From: Reyranella sp.
Lineage (GTDB): Bacteria > Pseudomonadota > Alphaproteobacteria > Reyranellales > Reyranellaceae
NCBI GenBank assembly: GCA_004296815.1
Contig: SCVT01000536.1
Location: forward strand, 1-6,815
Length of the DNA: 6,815 nucleotides
Reading direction: 5' to 3'
This document shows, piece after piece, positions 5,221-6,815 of the stretch. A program made the position numbers and the translations under genes. The notes below the pieces were generated by a model. That model saw nothing but the letters and a program-made list of their open reading frames with translations, was not told the origin of the DNA and did no database searches. The first letter of the stretch is position 1. Each line of letters begins with the position of its first letter.

Positions 5221-6815
5221 TCAGACGAGCCGCGTCGCCTCGTCGATCAGCTCCTGCGCGGCGATATCAAGCAGCTCGTCCTCGGCGGTGCCGTCCAGCA
5301 CGCGCTCGCGGCCGATCTCCAGCAGCACCGGCACGGCGAGCGGCGAGATGCGGTCGAGCCGGCGATATTCGATGCGGCCCTTGGCGCGCTTCAGAAGCTC
5401 GCCCAGCCGTTTCAGGTCGGCGAGCTGCCAGGCCGCGTCCTGGCGCGTGGCGCGCAGCAGGATGTGGCCGGGCTCGTGCTGGCGCAGCGTGTCGTAGATC
5501 AGGTCCGAGCTGAACGTGACCTGCCGGCGCGACTTCTCCTCGCCCGGGAAGCGCCGCTCGATCAGGCCGGCGATCACCGCGACGTTGCGGAAGGAACGCC
5601 GCAGCATGGTCGACTCGTCCATCCAAGCTTCGAGGTCGTCGCCCAGCATGTCCTCGTCGAAGAGCTGGTCGAGCTGCGCCTTGGTCGGCGGCCTGAGGCC
5701 CCAGAGGCCGAGCACGTAGTCGGTGGCGACGAAGCCCAAAGGCTTCAGCCCCATGCGCTCCATGCGCCGCGTCAGCAGCATGCCGAGCGTCTGGTGGGCG
5801 TTCCGGCCCTCGAAGCAATAGGCCACGATGAACTGCTTGCCCCCGCGCGGGAATCCCTCGATCAGCAGCTTGTCGCTGCCGGGAAGCGCCGAGCGCCAGG
5901 CCTGGATGCGCAGCCACTCGCGTACCTCGGCCGGCAGCTTCGGGTGCCGCGACGGATCCTGCAGGATGCCGCGCACGCGGTCGGCGAGGAACGTGGACAG
6001 CGGCAGGCGCCCACCGCCATAGGCCGGCACCTTGGGATCGCCGCCGGTCGCGGGCGAGCAGATCGCTGCCAGATCCTTTACGCCCTCGAAGCGCAGCATG
6101 CGGCCGGCGAAGACGAACGTGTCGCCCGGGACGAGGCCCTGCACGAAGGCCTCCTCGACCTCGCCCAGTACGGGGCCGCGGCGCAGCCGCACCTTGAGCA
6201 GCGGCAGCTCGACGATGGTGCCGACATTCATGCGGAACTGCCGCGCCACCAGCGGCGAGGCCAGCATCCAGCGCCCGTCCGGCAGCTTCTTCAGTCGGTG
6301 CCAGCGGTCGTAGGCCGCGAGCGCGTAGCCGCCGGTCGCCACGAAATCGAACGTGTCGTCGAAATCTTGGCGCGGCAGTTCGCGATAGGGCAGTGCGCGC
6401 CGCACCTCGTGGAAGAAGGCCTCGCGGTCGATCGGCTGGGCGCAGGCGGTGCCCACGATGTGCTGCGCCAGCACGTCGAGACAGGGCGGTCGCGGCGGAT
6501 CGCCGTCGAGCTCGCGCGCCTCGACCGCCTCCAGTGCCGCGAGCGACTCCAGCACCTCGAAGCGGTTGGCCGGGGCGATCATGGCGCGGCTCGGCTCGTC
6601 GAGCCGGTGGTTGGCGCGGCCGATCCTTTGCATCAGGCGGCTGACGCCTTTGGGTGCGCCCATCTGGACCACGAGGTCGACATCGCCCCAGTCGATGCCG
6701 AGGTCGAGCGAGGAGGTCGCCACCACCGCACGCAGCTTGCCGGCCGCCATTGCCGCCTCGACCTTCCGGCGCTGCTCCACGGCCAGCGAGCCGTGATGCA
6801 GGCCGATCGAGAGGT
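5221..6815 (-). CDS. Lhr-like DEXH-box helicase, DNA-ligase-associated type (C-terminal part, 5' end outside window)
   Basis: The frame runs leftward from the right edge to the TGA at 5221-5223 and encodes about 530 visible residues. A GTG at 6780 is an internal Val, since helicase sequence continues upstream of it (SIGLHHGSL at 6784-6810). The part seen begins in the second RecA domain. Motif V is VVATSSLDLGID (6691-6726) and motif VI with the arginine finger is QRIGRANHR (6604-6630). After it come a winged-helix region and the Lhr-specific C-terminal domain (WMLASPLVARQFRMNVGTI, FVFAGRMLRFEG, GRNAHQTLGMLLTRRMER, and an ending near LLDIAAQELIDEA). Lhr proteins are ATP-driven 3'-5' single-strand DNA translocases that unwind DNA and RNA-DNA hybrids. 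The shorter type resembling this one is often encoded with an ATP-dependent ligase, an exonuclease and a metallophosphoesterase in a repair cluster. The first RecA domain and ATP-binding motifs lie outside the window. The gene converges on the exported-protein gene with an 8-base gap. The Lhr family call is firm; the ligase-associated subtype is likely. Confidence 0.93.
   Translation of the reverse strand, partial: LSIGLHHGSLAVEQRRKVEAAMAAGKLRAVVATSSLDLGIDWGDVDLVVQMGAPKGVSRLMQRIGRANHRLDEPSRAMIAPANRFEVLESLAALEAVEARELDGDPPRPPCLDVLAQHIVGTACAQPIDREAFFHEVRRALPYRELPRQDFDDTFDFVATGGYALAAYDRWHRLKKLPDGRWMLASPLVARQFRMNVGTIVELPLLKVRLRRGPVLGEVEEAFVQGLVPGDTFVFAGRMLRFEGVKDLAAICSPATGGDPKVPAYGGGRLPLSTFLADRVRGILQDPSRHPKLPAEVREWLRIQAWRSALPGSDKLLIEGFPRGGKQFIVAYCFEGRNAHQTLGMLLTRRMERMGLKPLGFVATDYVLGLWGLRPPTKAQLDQLFDEDMLGDDLEAWMDESTMLRRSFRNVAVIAGLIERRFPGEEKSRRQVTFSSDLIYDTLRQHEPGHILLRATRQDAAWQLADLKRLGELLKRAKGRIEYRRLDRISPLAVPVLLEIGRERVLDGTAEDELLDIAAQELIDEATRLV

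Noticed and set aside
5208..5225. Inverted repeat TCTGA-N8-TCAGA at the convergent gene ends, considered as a bidirectional terminator
   Set aside because: The stem is only 5 base pairs, formed by the two stop-codon regions. The flanks do not extend it and there is no T-run on either side.
6393..6796. Plus-strand ORFs opposite the helicase
   Set aside because: The helicase frame with motifs V and VI is unambiguous on the minus strand; these are Arg/Ser/Ala-rich shadows.

Overview
The window is GC-rich and almost fully coding. Third-position GC bias is strong throughout, and gaps between genes are 4-20 bases. The gene content and sequence style (an imuB-dnaE2 SOS mutasome and an Lhr-like helicase of the type found beside ATP-dependent DNA ligases) suggest an alphaproteobacterium with a GC-rich genome. 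The exact lineage cannot be read from the sequence.

Layout. Bases 1-831 (+) are the 3' part of imuB, which encodes the catalytically inactive Y-family polymerase-like adaptor of the error-prone translesion mutasome. Next come a small ribbon-helix-helix antitoxin gene of the FitA/VapB type (852-1100) and an overlapping PIN-domain toxin gene of the VapC type (1097-1537). Four bases later starts a complete dnaE2 (imuC), the error-prone replicative-type polymerase (1542-4829). A small exported protein of unknown function follows on the same strand (4847-5212). It meets, tail to tail with an 8-base gap, the 3' part of an Lhr-like DEXH-box helicase gene on the minus strand (5221-6815, open at the right edge).

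How the genes fit together. ImuB and DnaE2 work together, normally with ImuA, in damage-induced mutagenic lesion bypass, and their genes usually sit side by side in one LexA-controlled operon. Here a toxin-antitoxin-type pair lies between them, joined so tightly (20-base gap, ATGA overlap, 4-base gap) that it must almost certainly be transcribed with them. dnaE2 translation may depend on ribosomes finishing the PIN gene. The helicase adds a second DNA-damage gene next door, but it is transcribed convergently.

The main point of interest is the toxin-antitoxin pair inside the mutasome operon and its apparent divergence. The PIN protein has Glu for Asp at the first catalytic position and Gly for Glu at the second. 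The antitoxin's C-terminal tail lacks the charged residues usual in this family. The pair may therefore be decaying, or it may be kept for another role such as operon regulation or coupling to dnaE2. No RNA genes, CRISPR arrays, insertion sequences, convincing LexA boxes or strong terminators were seen.
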